A DNA stretch of 64,000 nt from Burkholderia sp. 4M9327F10 (GCF_005503145.1 NZ_SCNV01000019.1:62001-126000), one strand, 5' to 3'. Counted from the stretch's first letter, positions 1 to 8,734 are shown. Numbers and translations: made by a program. Notes: generated by a model not told the origin, from the letters alone.

Positions 1-996
1 GGAGGCGAACAGCCCGCACGCCGCAATCACCAGCGCGCCGGCCAGCCACGCCTGCTGGAAGCGCCACCTGGCGGACAGCAGCGCGAAGCAGTACATGGCG
101 ACCATCGCGATCAGCCAGGGAATGGTGTTGTACATACCGACCTGGAAATCCGAGAGTCCGCCCATCTTGCGAATGATGGTCGGCAACCAGAAGGTAGCGG
201 CGTAAATGGTCAACTGAATCGCGAAGTACAGAAAACAGAACAGCACGATTTGCGGATCTTTCAGCAGCTTCATGGGTGGCAGGTGGGCGCCGCCGAGTGC
301 CTCGCGCTCCGCCTGCTCTCTCGCGATAGACGCGTGCAGAACCTGCTGTTCTTCGGCGCTCAGCCAGGCGGCGTCGCGAATGCGCGATTTCAGCAGCATC
401 CAGCTCACGCCGCACAGCACGATCGAGAAACCGCCTTCGATCAGGAACATCCATTGCCAGCCTTGCAGGCCGAGTCCACGCACGGACAGCAGGCTGCCGG
501 TGATCGGTCCGGACAGCACCGACGCAAACGCCGAGCCGGAGAGAAACACCGCCACCGCCTTGCCGCGCTCCTTCTGCGGCAGCCATTGCGTGAAGTAAAA
601 CACCACGCCCGGAAAGAAACCCGCCTCAGCCACGCCGAGCAGAAAACGCAGCACGTAGAACGAGGTGTCGTTCCACACGAACGCCATCGCGCCCGCCACC
701 AGGCCCCACGTACCCATGATGCGCGTAAGCCATGCCCGCGCGCCGTACTTCTGCATCAGCACATTGGACGGCACTTCGAACAACGCGTAACCGACGAAGA
801 ACAGGCCGCTGCCCAGGCCGTAAGCCGCCGCACCGATCCCCAGATCCGACTGCATATGTGCATTGACGAACCCGATGTTCACGCGGTCGATGTAGTTCGC
901 AATGAACATGATCAGGAAGAGCGGCAGGATGTGCCGCTTGACCTTCGAGACCGCGGACTCGAGCGGGTCGGTCGCCGAGGTGGATGCTGATGTCAA
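1..996 (-). CDS. MFS transporter of the anion:cation symporter family, C-terminus cut by window edge
   Basis: The first 332 codons of an inner-membrane major facilitator protein are visible; the 3' end lies beyond base 1. The N-terminal half reads as membrane segments with the family features MFIANYIDRVNIGF, then GSGLFFVGYALFEVPSN and RFLLGVAEAGFFPGVV, typical of the ACS family (glucarate, galactarate, galactonate and related carriers). I place the start at TTG 996 because GGAG lies six bases upstream. An in-frame ATG at 1080 would add 28 residues without membrane character and would put an operator-like dyad (1051-1065) inside the gene. The divergent neighbour is a 2-ketoglutarate semialdehyde dehydrogenase, so an aldarate or other C5/C6 sugar-acid substrate is likely, but this is inference. 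Family call is firm, substrate is not. Confidence 0.88.
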   Translation of the reverse strand, partial: MTSASTSATDPLESAVSKVKRHILPLFLIMFIANYIDRVNIGFVNAHMQSDLGIGAAAYGLGSGLFFVGYALFEVPSNVLMQKYGARAWLTRIMGTWGLVAGAMAFVWNDTSFYVLRFLLGVAEAGFFPGVVFYFTQWLPQKERGKAVAVFLSGSAFASVLSGPITGSLLSVRGLGLQGWQWMFLIEGGFSIVLCGVSWMLLKSRIRDAAWLSAEEQQVLHASIAREQAEREALGGAHLPPMKLLKDPQIVLFCFLYFAIQLTIYAATFWLPTIIRKMGGLSDFQVGMYNTIPWLIAMVAMYCFALLSARWRFQQAWLAGALVIAACGLFAS

Positions 997-1050
997 GGTT
1001 GTCTCCGGTCGAGGGGAGTGAGCGTTTTGAATACTCGCTCCTTCGAGATA

Positions 1051-1065
1051 CGTTGTCTGACGACA
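1051..1065. promoter_or_regulatory. Candidate GntR/FCD operator in the divergent control region
   Basis: CGTTGT-CTG-ACGACA fits the FadR-subfamily pattern TNGTNNNACNA (TTGT-CTG-ACGA) and resembles the perfect dyad upstream of the gntR gene at 3773-3787. It lies 55-70 bases upstream of the preferred TTG start of the MFS gene. Binding by the regulator encoded at 2977-3735 is inferred. Confidence 0.5.
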
Positions 1066-1199
1066 GTCTACGTTTTTCATCTGGCGTTTCCAACCAAGTG
1101 TTTACCCTGGATTTTCTGTGTGAACGATTGATGAAGAAAGGCTTTCCGGATGCCAGCCAAAGGACAAACGGCACACAACTGCTCAGCCGGGAGGCCGGA

Positions 1200-1233
1200 T
1201 TGCGCGATCACAAGGGCATGTTGTACGATGACG
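1200..1233 (+). promoter_or_regulatory. Candidate promoter with overlapping operator for the semialdehyde dehydrogenase gene
   Basis: TTGCGC (1200-1205) and TACGAT (1224-1229) are 18 bases apart and could serve as -35 and -10 elements. The -10 overlaps GTTGTACGATGACG (1220-1233), a degenerate copy of the CGTTGT-N3-ACAACG dyad at 3773-3787. A repressor bound here would cover the -10, consistent with derepression by a pathway metabolite. Both elements are only partial consensus matches. Confidence 0.35.
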
Positions 1234-1263
1234 GATATCAAAACTGTCCTGATAGGAGACGTC

Positions 1264-2847
1264 ATGCAGATCACCGGCGACATGCTGATAGGCCGCCAGG
1301 CTGTTCGTGGCAATGAACAGGCGCTGCGCGCATTCAATCCCGCGACCGGCGAGAATATCCCCTCACCGGTGTTCGGCAGCGGCTCCGAAACGCACGTCAG
1401 TCAAGCCTGTGCGCTGGCCGCAGCGGCTTTCGACTCATATCGCAGCCTGCCGCTCGACGTCCGCGCGGCATTCCTTGAACGGATTGCCGACGGCATCGCC
1501 GCGCTCGGCGACGCGCTGATCGAGCGCGCCCATGCGGAGTCAGGCTTGCCGAAAGCACGGCTCGAAGGCGAACGTGGTCGTACAACTGGTCAACTGAAGC
1601 TGTTCGCCCAGGTCGTCAGATCCGGTCAATGGCTCGCCCCGACGCTCGACTCGCCGCTCCCCGAACGCAAGCCGCTGCCGCGCGCCGATCTGCGCATGCA
1701 GAAAATCGCCATCGGACCGGTTGCCGTGTTCGGCGCGAGCAATTTACCGCTGGCGTTTTCGGTTGCCGGCGGCGATACCGCGGCCGCGCTGGCGGCCGGC
1801 TGCCCGGTGGTGGTGAAGGCCCATCGGGCCCACCTGGGCACCTCGGAAATGGTCGGCCGTGTGATCCAGCAGGCCGCTGCGGAAATGAACCTGCCTGAGG
1901 GCGTGTTCTCGCTGATCGTCGGCGCCGGCAATACGGTTGGCGAAGCGCTTGTCGCGCATCCTGCGATCAAGGCGGTCGGCTTCACGGGGTCGCGCGCTGG
2001 CGGAACCTCGCTCATGAAGGTGGCCGCGAATCGCCCCGAGCCGATTCCCGTTTACGCCGAAATGAGCAGCATCAACCCGGTGTTTCTGCTGCCCAACGCG
2101 CTTGCGGCACGCGGCGAAAGTATCGCGCGTGGCTTCGTCGATTCGCTTGTCCTGGGCGCGGGGCAGTTCTGTACCAACCCCGGCCTCGCCATTGCGGTAG
2201 ACGGAGCCGATCTGCAAGCCTTCACAGCGGCAGCCGCGACGGCGCTTGGCAGCAAGCCGGCGCAAACCATGCTGACCTCAGGCATCCATGCGGCGTATCA
2301 GGAGGGTGAGACACGTCTTGCCGCCATTGAAGGCGTCGAAGCAGTAGCGCATGGGCTGGCGGCCAGCGGCCCAACCCAGGCCCGCGCCGCGCTGTTCGTC
2401 ACCGATGCGTCGACCTTCCTTGCGCAACCCGAACTCGAGGACGAGGTGTTCGGTCCGGCATCGACCGTGATCCGCTGCAAGGACGAAGCCGAGCTCCTGG
2501 CCGTTGCCGAGCATTTCGCAGGCCAGCTCACGGCCACGATCCAGATGGACCGCGACGATATCGGCACGGCGAGAAAGCTGGTGCCGATTCTCGAACGCAA
2601 GGCCGGGCGCCTGCTGGTCAACGGCTTTCCGACCGGTGTGGAAGTGTGTCACGCGATGGTGCACGGCGGACCGTTCCCGGCCACGGCGGACAGCCGTGTG
2701 ACCTCGGTGGGATCGACGTCGATCGAACGCTTCCTGCGTCCGGTCTGCTACCAGGACTTTCCGGCGGAGCTGCTGCCGCAGGCATTGGCCGACGCCAATC
2801 CGCTCGATTTGTGGCGCACGCGGGACGGGCAGATCGTGCGGGGTTGA
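1264..2847 (+). CDS. 2-ketoglutarate semialdehyde dehydrogenase (2,5-dioxovalerate dehydrogenase)
   Basis: This cytoplasmic NAD(P)+-dependent aldehyde dehydrogenase (527 residues) oxidises 2-ketoglutarate semialdehyde to 2-ketoglutarate. That is the last step of non-phosphorylative breakdown of pentoses, aldarates or hydroxyproline. The family's length and sequence style are present: N-terminal ITGDMLIG and FNPATGE, the cofactor-fold segment [30 protein letters not shown], the general-base Glu in [11 protein letters not shown], and the nucleophile Cys303 in [13 protein letters not shown] 1264 is chosen because AGGAG precedes it by five bases; upstream in-frame codons have no ribosome site. 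It is divergent from a sugar-acid carrier and convergent with a GntR regulator, so the three probably form one regulon. Which upstream substrate feeds it is unknown: no dehydratase is in view. Confidence 0.9.
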   Translation: MQITGDMLIGRQAVRGNEQALRAFNPATGENIPSPVFGSGSETHVSQACALAAAAFDSYRSLPLDVRAAFLERIADGIAALGDALIERAHAESGLPKARLEGERGRTTGQLKLFAQVVRSGQWLAPTLDSPLPERKPLPRADLRMQKIAIGPVAVFGASNLPLAFSVAGGDTAAALAAGCPVVVKAHRAHLGTSEMVGRVIQQAAAEMNLPEGVFSLIVGAGNTVGEALVAHPAIKAVGFTGSRAGGTSLMKVAANRPEPIPVYAEMSSINPVFLLPNALAARGESIARGFVDSLVLGAGQFCTNPGLAIAVDGADLQAFTAAAATALGSKPAQTMLTSGIHAAYQEGETRLAAIEGVEAVAHGLAASGPTQARAALFVTDASTFLAQPELEDEVFGPASTVIRCKDEAELLAVAEHFAGQLTATIQMDRDDIGTARKLVPILERKAGRLLVNGFPTGVEVCHAMVHGGPFPATADSRVTSVGSTSIERFLRPVCYQDFPAELLPQALADANPLDLWRTRDGQIVRG

Positions 2848-2871
2848 GGGCGGTTAAGGGCGGTTGAGGGA
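2842..2871. repeat. Three tandem copies of a 10-bp unit across a stop codon
   Basis: GGTTGAGGGC, GGTTAAGGGC and GGTTGAGGGA follow each other directly, starting at the last sense codon of the dehydrogenase. The stop TGA lies in copy one. Each unit would supply a stop, so slippage here would hardly alter the protein. Confidence 0.7.
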
Positions 2872-2881
2872 ACCTGAGAGC

Positions 2882-2951
2882 TGGGGCGCACACCGATGCG
2901 CCCCATTTCCCGATGAAGGATGAAAAAAGCGGCCCCAGCAGGGCCGCTTTT
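2882..2951. terminator. Double hairpin terminator between convergent genes
   Basis: The first hairpin is TGGGGCGCA (2882-2890), loop CACCGA, TGCGCCCCA (2897-2905). The second is AAAAGCGGCCC (2925-2935), loop CAGCA, GGGCCGCTTTT (2941-2951). The second has an A-tract on one side and a T-tract on the other, so it can terminate both the dehydrogenase (+) and the gntR gene (-). Confidence 0.85.
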
Positions 2952-2976
2952 GCATGGCACAACGCAAGACGAAGCT

Positions 2977-3735
2977 TCAGGTTGTGCGTTCCACGCCCTC
3001 TTCCGCTGCGGCGCTCAACCGGCGCAGCCGTTCCCGGCTGCTCGAAAGATGCATGCGCATGGCCGCACGCGCGCCTTCGGGATCGCGCCGCACGATGGCG
3101 TCGAGAATGCCCTCATGTTCGGTATTGACGCGCGCCATATAAGCGACGGGATCGCTATGGGCGAGGCTCGGCGAGTCGACGCGATGGCGCGGAATCAGCG
3201 CCGTGCCCATCTGCGTGAGAATGTCCACGAAATAACGGTTGCCCGTGGCGCCCGCTACCGCGACGTGGAAACGCAAATCCGCCGCGGCGCTGTCGCCACC
3301 GGCGCGGCTGGTGGCCTCAATGGCGTCGAGCGCCGCACGAATATTGGCGATGTCGCGCTCGCTCGCGCGCTGCGCGGCAAGGCCTGCACATTCCGTTTCG
3401 AGGCTGATGCGCAGCTCCATCACCGACAGCAGATCCGCCAGCGTGGTAGCCGGCACCATCTCGAGTCCGAGCGGTTCGCGGCGCCGTTCGAGCACGAAAC
3501 TGCCAATACCATGGCGCGTTTCGATCACGGCGTTCGCCTGCAGACGCGAGATGGCTTCGCGCACCACCGTGCGGCTGACGCCGAGCAGCGACATCAACGT
3601 GGTCTCGGTGGGCAGCTTGTCGCCGGGCTTCAGCGCATGCGAAGCGACCTGTTCGTTGACGTAGTTCACCACCCGGTCAGCAAGACTTCCGCGCGCGCGC
3701 AGCGGCGGCGTGGTGAGAGCGGGGGAAGCGGTCAT
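2977..3735 (-). CDS. GntR-family transcriptional regulator, FCD (FadR) subfamily
   Basis: This is a 252-residue DNA-binding regulator. An N-terminal winged helix-turn-helix (about residues 15-80: LADRVVNYVNEQ...LKPGDKLPTETTLMSLLGVSRTVVREAISRLQANAVIETRHGIGSFV) is followed by an all-helical FCD effector domain. That domain keeps the Asp/His positions that usually bind metal or ligand (DLRFHVAVAGATGN, EHEGILDAI, RMHL). ATG 3735 is chosen over a longer frame because AGGAGG lies six bases upstream. A perfect dyad at 3773-3787 just upstream of the start suggests autoregulation, and related sites occur in the carrier/dehydrogenase promoter region. It probably represses the adjacent sugar-acid genes; the inducer cannot be read from sequence. 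Confidence 0.9.
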   Translation of the reverse strand: MTASPALTTPPLRARGSLADRVVNYVNEQVASHALKPGDKLPTETTLMSLLGVSRTVVREAISRLQANAVIETRHGIGSFVLERRREPLGLEMVPATTLADLLSVMELRISLETECAGLAAQRASERDIANIRAALDAIEATSRAGGDSAAADLRFHVAVAGATGNRYFVDILTQMGTALIPRHRVDSPSLAHSDPVAYMARVNTEHEGILDAIVRRDPEGARAAMRMHLSSSRERLRRLSAAAEEGVERTT

Positions 3736-3772
3736 CGAGGACCTCCTGTTGTATGCTGACCGGTCCATTATA

Positions 3773-3787
3773 CGTTGTCCTACAACG
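3773..3787. promoter_or_regulatory. Perfect GntR-type operator upstream of the regulator gene
   Basis: CGTTGT-CCT-ACAACG is a perfect inverted repeat with 6-bp arms and a 3-bp centre, containing TTGTNNNACAA typical of FadR-subfamily sites. It lies 38-52 bases upstream of the gntR start, a position suited to autorepression. Confidence 0.65.
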
Positions 3788-3901
3788 CACAACGGCGCAT
3801 TTGGGCAGCGGGCAAGGCCGCTCAGCACACATACAGAGCCCTTCACCGGTGGTATGCCGGCGGTAATGCCGGCACCCTTTTAAAGGCCGCTGCGCTCCAG
3901 T

Positions 3902-4747
3902 TCAGGTGGATGACCTGTCTTTCACCGGCACCCAGACTTCCACCGTCCCCGTGCCGGCGAGAGGATCGAAGTCTTCGCTATAGCGCTCGAACTCGGGCGC
4001 TTCCGCGGACTCCAGGGGCGAAGCCGGCAACCAGTGGTTGAAGATGTTGTAGAAAGTCTGATGCAGGGTCGAGACATGCCCCTTGTGCTCGAACACGGCA
4101 TAGCGGTGAGGTTCGACCCTGATCGAGCGGAATGAACTGGGCAGGCCCTCGCCTGTTCTCACTTCCACGCCGGCGATGTATTCGAAACTGCAGTCTTCGC
4201 CCGGGTTGCAGCACACACCATAGGTCACGCCGCCCACTTGACCCGGGACGTAACCAATATGCGGACCGAAGGACTGCCACAGTGCGGGGATGCCTTCATT
4301 GGTTCCGGGCGTAAAGCGCCCGCTGAAACCCGCGATCACAAACGCGTCGCGAGTCTCGAAGCGCGGCGAAGGCAGATCGACATCTTTTAGCTCTTTCATA
4401 CGTATAGGCTCCACAAGTGGCAGGTCAGTGAGCACACGTCGGCTTCGCACTTCGTCGGGCGTGACGCCGAACAGATCGTGGAAGGCACGTGTGAACGCCT
4501 CGTGAGAACCATAGCCGTTGTCGAGCGCCACGCTGAGGATATCCGGCGCGCCCTCGGCGAGCATCTGCGCCGCCCGGGTCAGGCGGCGCGCCCGAACGTA
4601 GCGCATCACCGGCCAGCCCGTGCCGATGGCGAACATGCGCGAAAGTCCAAAGCGTGACAGCTCACAGGTGGCGGCAATCCGATCGAGTGTCAGTTCGCCG
4701 CACAACTCGATCTCGATGAACCAGAGCGCTTTCCCAATAGGGTCCAT
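3902..4747 (-). CDS. AraC-family regulator fused to a GyrI-like effector-binding domain
   Basis: In this 281-residue protein an N-terminal pair of AraC helix-turn-helix motifs (about residues 10-110: LTLDRIAATCELSRFGLSRMFAIGTG and ILSVALDNGYGSHEAFTRAFHDLFGVTPDEVR) precedes a GyrI/SOUL-type ligand pocket (about 125-281). This is the arrangement of SoxS/Rob/MarA-like regulators that sense hydrophobic or cationic compounds. Cysteines in GVCCNPGEDCSF are notable within the sensor half. ATG 4747 is chosen because AGGAA lies five bases upstream and family members begin close to the first helix; the frame stays open upstream to 4906 without further domain content. No obvious target gene is next to it: the divergent neighbour is a small membrane protein. 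It may regulate itself or distant efflux genes. Confidence 0.88.
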   Translation of the reverse strand: MDPIGKALWFIEIELCGELTLDRIAATCELSRFGLSRMFAIGTGWPVMRYVRARRLTRAAQMLAEGAPDILSVALDNGYGSHEAFTRAFHDLFGVTPDEVRSRRVLTDLPLVEPIRMKELKDVDLPSPRFETRDAFVIAGFSGRFTPGTNEGIPALWQSFGPHIGYVPGQVGGVTYGVCCNPGEDCSFEYIAGVEVRTGEGLPSSFRSIRVEPHRYAVFEHKGHVSTLHQTFYNIFNHWLPASPLESAEAPEFERYSEDFDPLAGTGTVEVWVPVKDRSST

Positions 4748-4845
4748 GGTGTTCCTGAAGACGTCGTGCCGGCAATATATGACATCGGCGAAGCGGTCAT
4801 TTGATCGTTCTTGCGCGGCAGAGTTGGGGGCACGCCGCTCTTCCT

Positions 4846-4888
4846 GTACGTTTTTGCCCGAGTGTACGAAAAAAACGTACGCCACTCG
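4846..4888. promoter_or_regulatory. Nested inverted repeats with mutually exclusive pairings in a divergent intergenic region
   Basis: GTACGTTTTT (4846-4855) is perfectly complementary to AAAAACGTAC (4871-4880) across 15 bases. The second arm can instead pair locally as GTACG-A7-CGTAC (4864-4880) inside a CGAGTG...CACTCG stem (4859-4864 with 4883-4888). The element sits between the divergent AraC gene and the small membrane-protein gene. It could be a protein-binding dyad or an RNA switch; I recognise no known riboswitch. Confidence 0.45.
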
Positions 4889-5013
4889 AAAAACGCACAG
4901 GGTCACTTACGCTACCCCCTCACCGCGCCCCGCTATACACTGCTGCCTGACGCAACCCGCATGCAATTATCGGCGCATGCAAATCGCCAGACAAACGAAA
5001 GGATCCGGAAAGA

Positions 5014-5256
5014 ATGAGCTTCTCCGCCGCTATTCTTGTTTTCATCTGCGCAGCTTGCTGGGTTGCTGTGGTGTTGGCGCGTTCGGGCGGATTGCGCTCG
5101 AAAGGTGGCGCGCAGGAACCGCAAGGGAGGCGGGTGCTGCGCGCAGCGCTGGAGAAACGCGGCGATATACCCGACGTCCGCGACGTGCGAAGCGTGCGGG
5201 ACGTCCGCAAAGTGAGAAAAATCATCGGCCTGCGAGGCCGGAACCGGCGGGGCTGA
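5014..5256 (+). CDS. Small membrane-anchored basic protein, unknown function
   Basis: This is an 80-residue protein with one N-terminal hydrophobic segment (about residues 4-22) that can act as an uncleaved anchor. A very basic cytoplasmic tail follows, with a short repeat built from R-D-V units (about residues 53-68: DVRDVRSVRDVRKVRK). I do not recognise a family. ATG 5014 is preceded by GGAAAGA, a weak ribosome site. Membrane-anchored cationic peptides of this size occur widely, but the repeat is compositionally simple and could be evolutionarily loose. The gene lies between the AraC-GyrI gene and the end of maeB, with no operon partner. It could be a chance reading frame, so confidence is moderate. 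Confidence 0.5.
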   Translation: MSFSAAILVFICAACWVAVVLARSGGLRSKGGAQEPQGRRVLRAALEKRGDIPDVRDVRSVRDVRKVRKIIGLRGRNRRG

Positions 5257-5272
5257 GCGCCTCGCCCCAGGA

Positions 5273-5302
5273 GTGTCTGCGTCTTCGCTAGCAGACAGAC
5301 AC
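5273..5302. terminator. Hairpin between convergent genes
   Basis: GTGTCTG (5273-5279) pairs with CAGACAC (5296-5302), and an alternative GTCTGC (5275-5280) pairs with GCAGAC (5291-5296). It lies between the stop of the small membrane protein and the stop of maeB, where a bidirectional terminator is expected. There is no strong T-tract. Confidence 0.5.
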
Positions 5303-5327
5303 CCCCAGAATTCCCATCAGCCGCTCG

Positions 5328-7616
5328 TCAAGCGTCCCGGTTCGCGTCGATCACTGTCAACGCCGCCATATTGATGATCCGGCGCACCGTGGAACTCGAC
5401 GTCAGAATGTGCACCGGCGCATTGGCGCCCAACAGGAACGGCCCCACTGCCACGTTGCTGCCGGCCGCGGTCTTCAGCAGGTTGTAGGCAATGTTGCCCG
5501 AGTCGACATTCGGGCACACCAGCAGGTTCGCCGCCCCCTTCAATCGCGACATCGGCAGGATGCGCGAGCGCAGCGCCTCGTCGAGCGCGCAGTCACCGTG
5601 CATTTCGCCGTCCACTTCCAGCGTGGGCGCCTGCTGCGTGACCAGTTCGAGCGCACGCCGCATCTTCGCCCCGGAGGCCGAACTGCCCGAGCCGAAGTTC
5701 GAGCGCGACAGCAATGCCACCTTCGGCACCAGGTTCAGGCCCTCCATGCTCCGCGCGGCGGCAATCGTGAATTCGGCAATCTGCTCGGCGCTCGGATCGT
5801 CGTTCACATGGGTGTCGACCAGCGCGATGGTACGGTCGTCGAGCAGCAGGATGTTCATGGCCGCATAGGTCTGCGCGCCTGCCTTCTTGCCGATCACCTG
5901 GTCGACAAAGCGCAGGTGATCGTGGTACGCACCCACGGTGCCGCACACCATGCCGTCCGCGTCGCCGAGCTTCACCATCATTGCGCCGATCAGCGTCAGG
6001 CGGCGGCGCATTTCCACGCGCGCCATCTCCTTCGTGATGCCGTCACGGCACATCAGCTCCCAATAGGTCGTCCAGTATTGATGGAACCGCTCGTCATACT
6101 CAGGATTGGTCACCTCGACATCCTGGCCGAGGCGCAAGCGCAGGCCGTACTTTTCGATCCGCGCCATCAGCACTTCGGGACGGCCAACCAGAATCGGACG
6201 GGCCAACTTTTCATCGACGATCACCTGCACCGCCCGCAATACCCGTTCTTCCTCGCCTTCGGTAAACACGATGCGCGACTTGCCGCCCTCGCGGACAATC
6301 TGCCGCGCCGCTGCGAACAGCGGTTTCATGAACGCGCCTGAGCGGTAGACGAACTGCTGCAACTGTTCGGTATAGGCCTCCAGGTCCTGCAGCGGGCGTG
6401 TGGCGACGCCGCTTTCCATCGCGGCCTTGGCGACCGCCGGAGCGATACGCACAATCAGGCGCGGATCGAACGGCTTCGGGATGAAGTAGTCGGGGCCGAA
6501 CGCGACGCCATATGCGCCGTATGCCGCCGCGACCATTTCGTTCTGCTCCTCTTCGGCCAGCGCGGCAATCGCGTAGACCGCCGCCTTTTCCATTTCGGGC
6601 GTAATCGTGGTTGCGCCTACATCCAGCGCGCCGCGGAAAATATACGGGAAGCACAGGACGTTGTTGACCTGGTTCGGATAGTCGGAGCGGCCCGTCGCAA
6701 TCACCGCATCGTCACGCACGGCCTGCACCTCGGCCGGCGAGATTTCCGGCGTGGGGTTGGCGAGCGCGAGAATCAGCGGACGCGCCGCCATGCGCTTCAC
6801 CATCTCGGGCTTGAGCACGCCGCCCGCGGACAGGCCGAGGAACACGTCGGCCCCCTCGATCACCTCCGCCAGCGTGCGCGCCGCCGTGTTCTGCGCGAAG
6901 CGCGCCTTCTGCGGGTCCATCAACGTGGTGCGGCCTTCGTACACCACGCCTTCGATGTCCGTCGCCCAGATATTTTCGATCGGCAAGCCGAGTTCCACCA
7001 TCAGTTCGAGGCACGCCAGCGCCGCGGCACCCGCGCCCGAGGTCACAACCTTGACCTCCTTGATGCTCTTGCCCACCACCTTCAGGCCATTGATGAAAGC
7101 CGCGCTGACGGTGATCGCCGTACCGTGCTGGTCGTCATGGAAAACCGGGATCTTCATCCGCTCGCGCAGTTTGCGCTCGACCGTGAAGCATTCCGGCGCC
7201 TTGATGTCCTCCAGATTGATGCCGCCGAAGGTTGCCTCAAGACCGGCGATGATGTCGACCAGCTTGTCCGGATCGGTCTCGTTGATCTCGATGTCGAACA
7301 CGTCGATGCCGGCGAACTTCTTGAACAGCACCGCTTTGCCTTCCATCACCGGCTTGGAAGCCAGCGCACCAATATTGCCCAGTCCCAGCACCGCGGTGCC
7401 GTTCGTGATGACGCCCACCAGATTGCCGCGCCCGGTAAAGCGGAACGCGTTGATCGGATCCGCGGCGATCTCCTCGCAAGCCGCCGCGACGCCAGGCGTG
7501 TATGCGAGCGCGAGGTCTCGCTGCGTCACCAGCGGCTTGGTGGCGATCACCGCCGTTTTTCCTGGAACCGGGAATTCGTGGTAGTCGAGTGCGGCCTGGC
7601 GATCCGTCGTGTTCAT
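5328..7616 (-). CDS. maeB: NADP-dependent malic enzyme with C-terminal phosphotransacetylase-like domain
   Basis: MaeB (762 residues) decarboxylates L-malate to pyruvate with reduction of NADP+, supplying NADPH and pyruvate during growth on C4 acids or fatty acids. The N-terminal malic domain shows [12 protein letters not shown], a [20 protein letters not shown] stretch and the metal-site motif DDQHGTAI. It is followed by the NAD(P)-binding domain ([16 protein letters not shown]). Residues from about 430 on form the phosphotransacetylase-like domain that in MaeB-type enzymes acts as a regulatory, acetyl-CoA-sensing module rather than as an active transferase. The total matches the usual 750-770 residues. 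The divergent LysR gene starts 130 bases away and is a plausible regulator. Confidence 0.95.
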   Translation of the reverse strand: MNTTDRQAALDYHEFPVPGKTAVIATKPLVTQRDLALAYTPGVAAACEEIAADPINAFRFTGRGNLVGVITNGTAVLGLGNIGALASKPVMEGKAVLFKKFAGIDVFDIEINETDPDKLVDIIAGLEATFGGINLEDIKAPECFTVERKLRERMKIPVFHDDQHGTAITVSAAFINGLKVVGKSIKEVKVVTSGAGAAALACLELMVELGLPIENIWATDIEGVVYEGRTTLMDPQKARFAQNTAARTLAEVIEGADVFLGLSAGGVLKPEMVKRMAARPLILALANPTPEISPAEVQAVRDDAVIATGRSDYPNQVNNVLCFPYIFRGALDVGATTITPEMEKAAVYAIAALAEEEQNEMVAAAYGAYGVAFGPDYFIPKPFDPRLIVRIAPAVAKAAMESGVATRPLQDLEAYTEQLQQFVYRSGAFMKPLFAAARQIVREGGKSRIVFTEGEEERVLRAVQVIVDEKLARPILVGRPEVLMARIEKYGLRLRLGQDVEVTNPEYDERFHQYWTTYWELMCRDGITKEMARVEMRRRLTLIGAMMVKLGDADGMVCGTVGAYHDHLRFVDQVIGKKAGAQTYAAMNILLLDDRTIALVDTHVNDDPSAEQIAEFTIAAARSMEGLNLVPKVALLSRSNFGSGSSASGAKMRRALELVTQQAPTLEVDGEMHGDCALDEALRSRILPMSRLKGAANLLVCPNVDSGNIAYNLLKTAAGSNVAVGPFLLGANAPVHILTSSSTVRRIINMAALTVIDANRDA

Positions 7617-7693
7617 ATTCTCAGCTCTATGGTTAGGCGCCTTGCCGGCGCGAATCAGGTGTCAGGCCATTTTATGGACGAGCCATAAGGACA

Positions 7694-7723
7694 ATATTTG
7701 GAGTTAATATGCCCCCATCATAT
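7694..7723. promoter_or_regulatory. Two overlapping A/T-rich dyads between maeB and lysR
   Basis: ATATT-N7-AATAT (7694-7710) and ATATG-N7-CATAT (7707-7723) have the same 5-7-5 geometry and are offset by 13 bases. They lie in the 130-bp divergent region of maeB and the LysR gene. Paired dyads in this position are typical of LysR recognition and activation sites, although the strict T-N11-A core is not obvious. Confidence 0.5.
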
Positions 7724-7746
7724 TTTTCTAATGACTCGACATCTTC

Positions 7747-8724
7747 ATGGCGGCTTTCGATCCGAATACGGTGGTCCGCAAGCTGGCCTCGCGGCTCAAA
7801 ATGCGGCACCTCACGTTGCTGCTGCAGATTCAGCAGCACGGCTCGCTGACGCGCGCCGCCGAACACCTGGCAAGCAGCCAGCCGGCCGTCACCAATGCGC
7901 TGGCGGAGCTGGAGGACATGTTCGGCGCGCCGCTGTTCGACCGCTCGGCCCGCGGCATGGCGCCCACCGCGCTGGGCCGCGTGGTGCTGGCGAGAGCGCG
8001 GGCGATGACCGAAGATCTCGACCATCTGGTGCGGGAAATGGAGGCCGTGGCTTCCGGGCACGCGGCGCATCTGCATATCGGCGTGATCCCGTTTATTCCC
8101 GGCCAGATGATGTCGACGGCGATTCAGCGCACCCGCCCGGAAGGCGATCGGCGCTTGACCGTCACGATTCACGAGGGCACGAGCGAACAGTTGCTCGTAC
8201 AGTTGCGCGAGCACACGGTAGACATCGTGATTGGACGCGCTTCGGCGTCCCTCGATCTGCAGCAGGTCAGCGTCGAAGTGTTGTACCGCCAGCAACCTCG
8301 GCTGATCGCCAGCCGCCGCCTCGCGGCCCGTCTTGCGCGCGGCCGGCTGGACTGGCAAAAACTCGTGGAGCTCGACTGGATCCTCGGCGCGCCGAACACA
8401 CCCATGCGCGAGCAGGTCGCCGATATCTTTCTCAGCGCCGGCTTGACACCGCCGACGCCGATCGTCGAAAGCTATTCGTCCAAGCTGATCGGCGAGATGA
8501 TCGTTGCGGGCGAGCAAGCGGTTTCCATCGTGCCGGCGGATATTGCAGAGGAACTGGTGCGCATCGCGGGCGTTGCCATCGTGCCTTACTCGTTCGAATG
8601 GACTCTGTCGCCGATTGCGCTATTCACTCGCCTGAACGAAGTGCAGCGAATGCCGGCGCAGTTGTTCGCTGCTTCGCTTCGTCAGGTCTGCCAGGAGATT
8701 TACTCACGGCCTGTGGCGTCCTAG
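7747..8724 (+). CDS. LysR-family transcriptional regulator
   Basis: This 325-residue protein has the winged helix-turn-helix at about residues 18-78 (MRHLTLLLQIQQHGSLTRAAEHLASSQPAVTNALAELEDMFGAPLFDRSARGMAPTALG), a linker helix and a LysR substrate-binding domain to the C-terminus. The sequence style resembles the GbpR/PcaQ-like branch, which senses sugars or aromatic acids, but the ligand cannot be read off. It is divergent from maeB across a 130-bp region holding two dyads, which suggests control of maeB and of itself. The ribosome site before ATG 7747 is weak. The stop codon lies inside a short tandem duplication of GTGGCGTCCTA/G (8713-8734). Confidence 0.9.
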   Translation: MAAFDPNTVVRKLASRLKMRHLTLLLQIQQHGSLTRAAEHLASSQPAVTNALAELEDMFGAPLFDRSARGMAPTALGRVVLARARAMTEDLDHLVREMEAVASGHAAHLHIGVIPFIPGQMMSTAIQRTRPEGDRRLTVTIHEGTSEQLLVQLREHTVDIVIGRASASLDLQQVSVEVLYRQQPRLIASRRLAARLARGRLDWQKLVELDWILGAPNTPMREQVADIFLSAGLTPPTPIVESYSSKLIGEMIVAGEQAVSIVPADIAEELVRIAGVAIVPYSFEWTLSPIALFTRLNEVQRMPAQLFAASLRQVCQEIYSRPVAS

Positions 8725-8734
8725 TGGCGTCCTG
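8713..8734. repeat. 11-bp tandem duplication spanning the lysR stop
   Basis: GTGGCGTCCTA (8713-8723) is followed directly by GTGGCGTCCTG (8724-8734). The TAG stop uses the junction, so the second copy is untranslated. Confidence 0.6.

Noticed and set aside
250-990. Plus-strand open frame over the window's first gene
   Set aside because: The minus strand encodes an unbroken MFS carrier with family motifs through this region.
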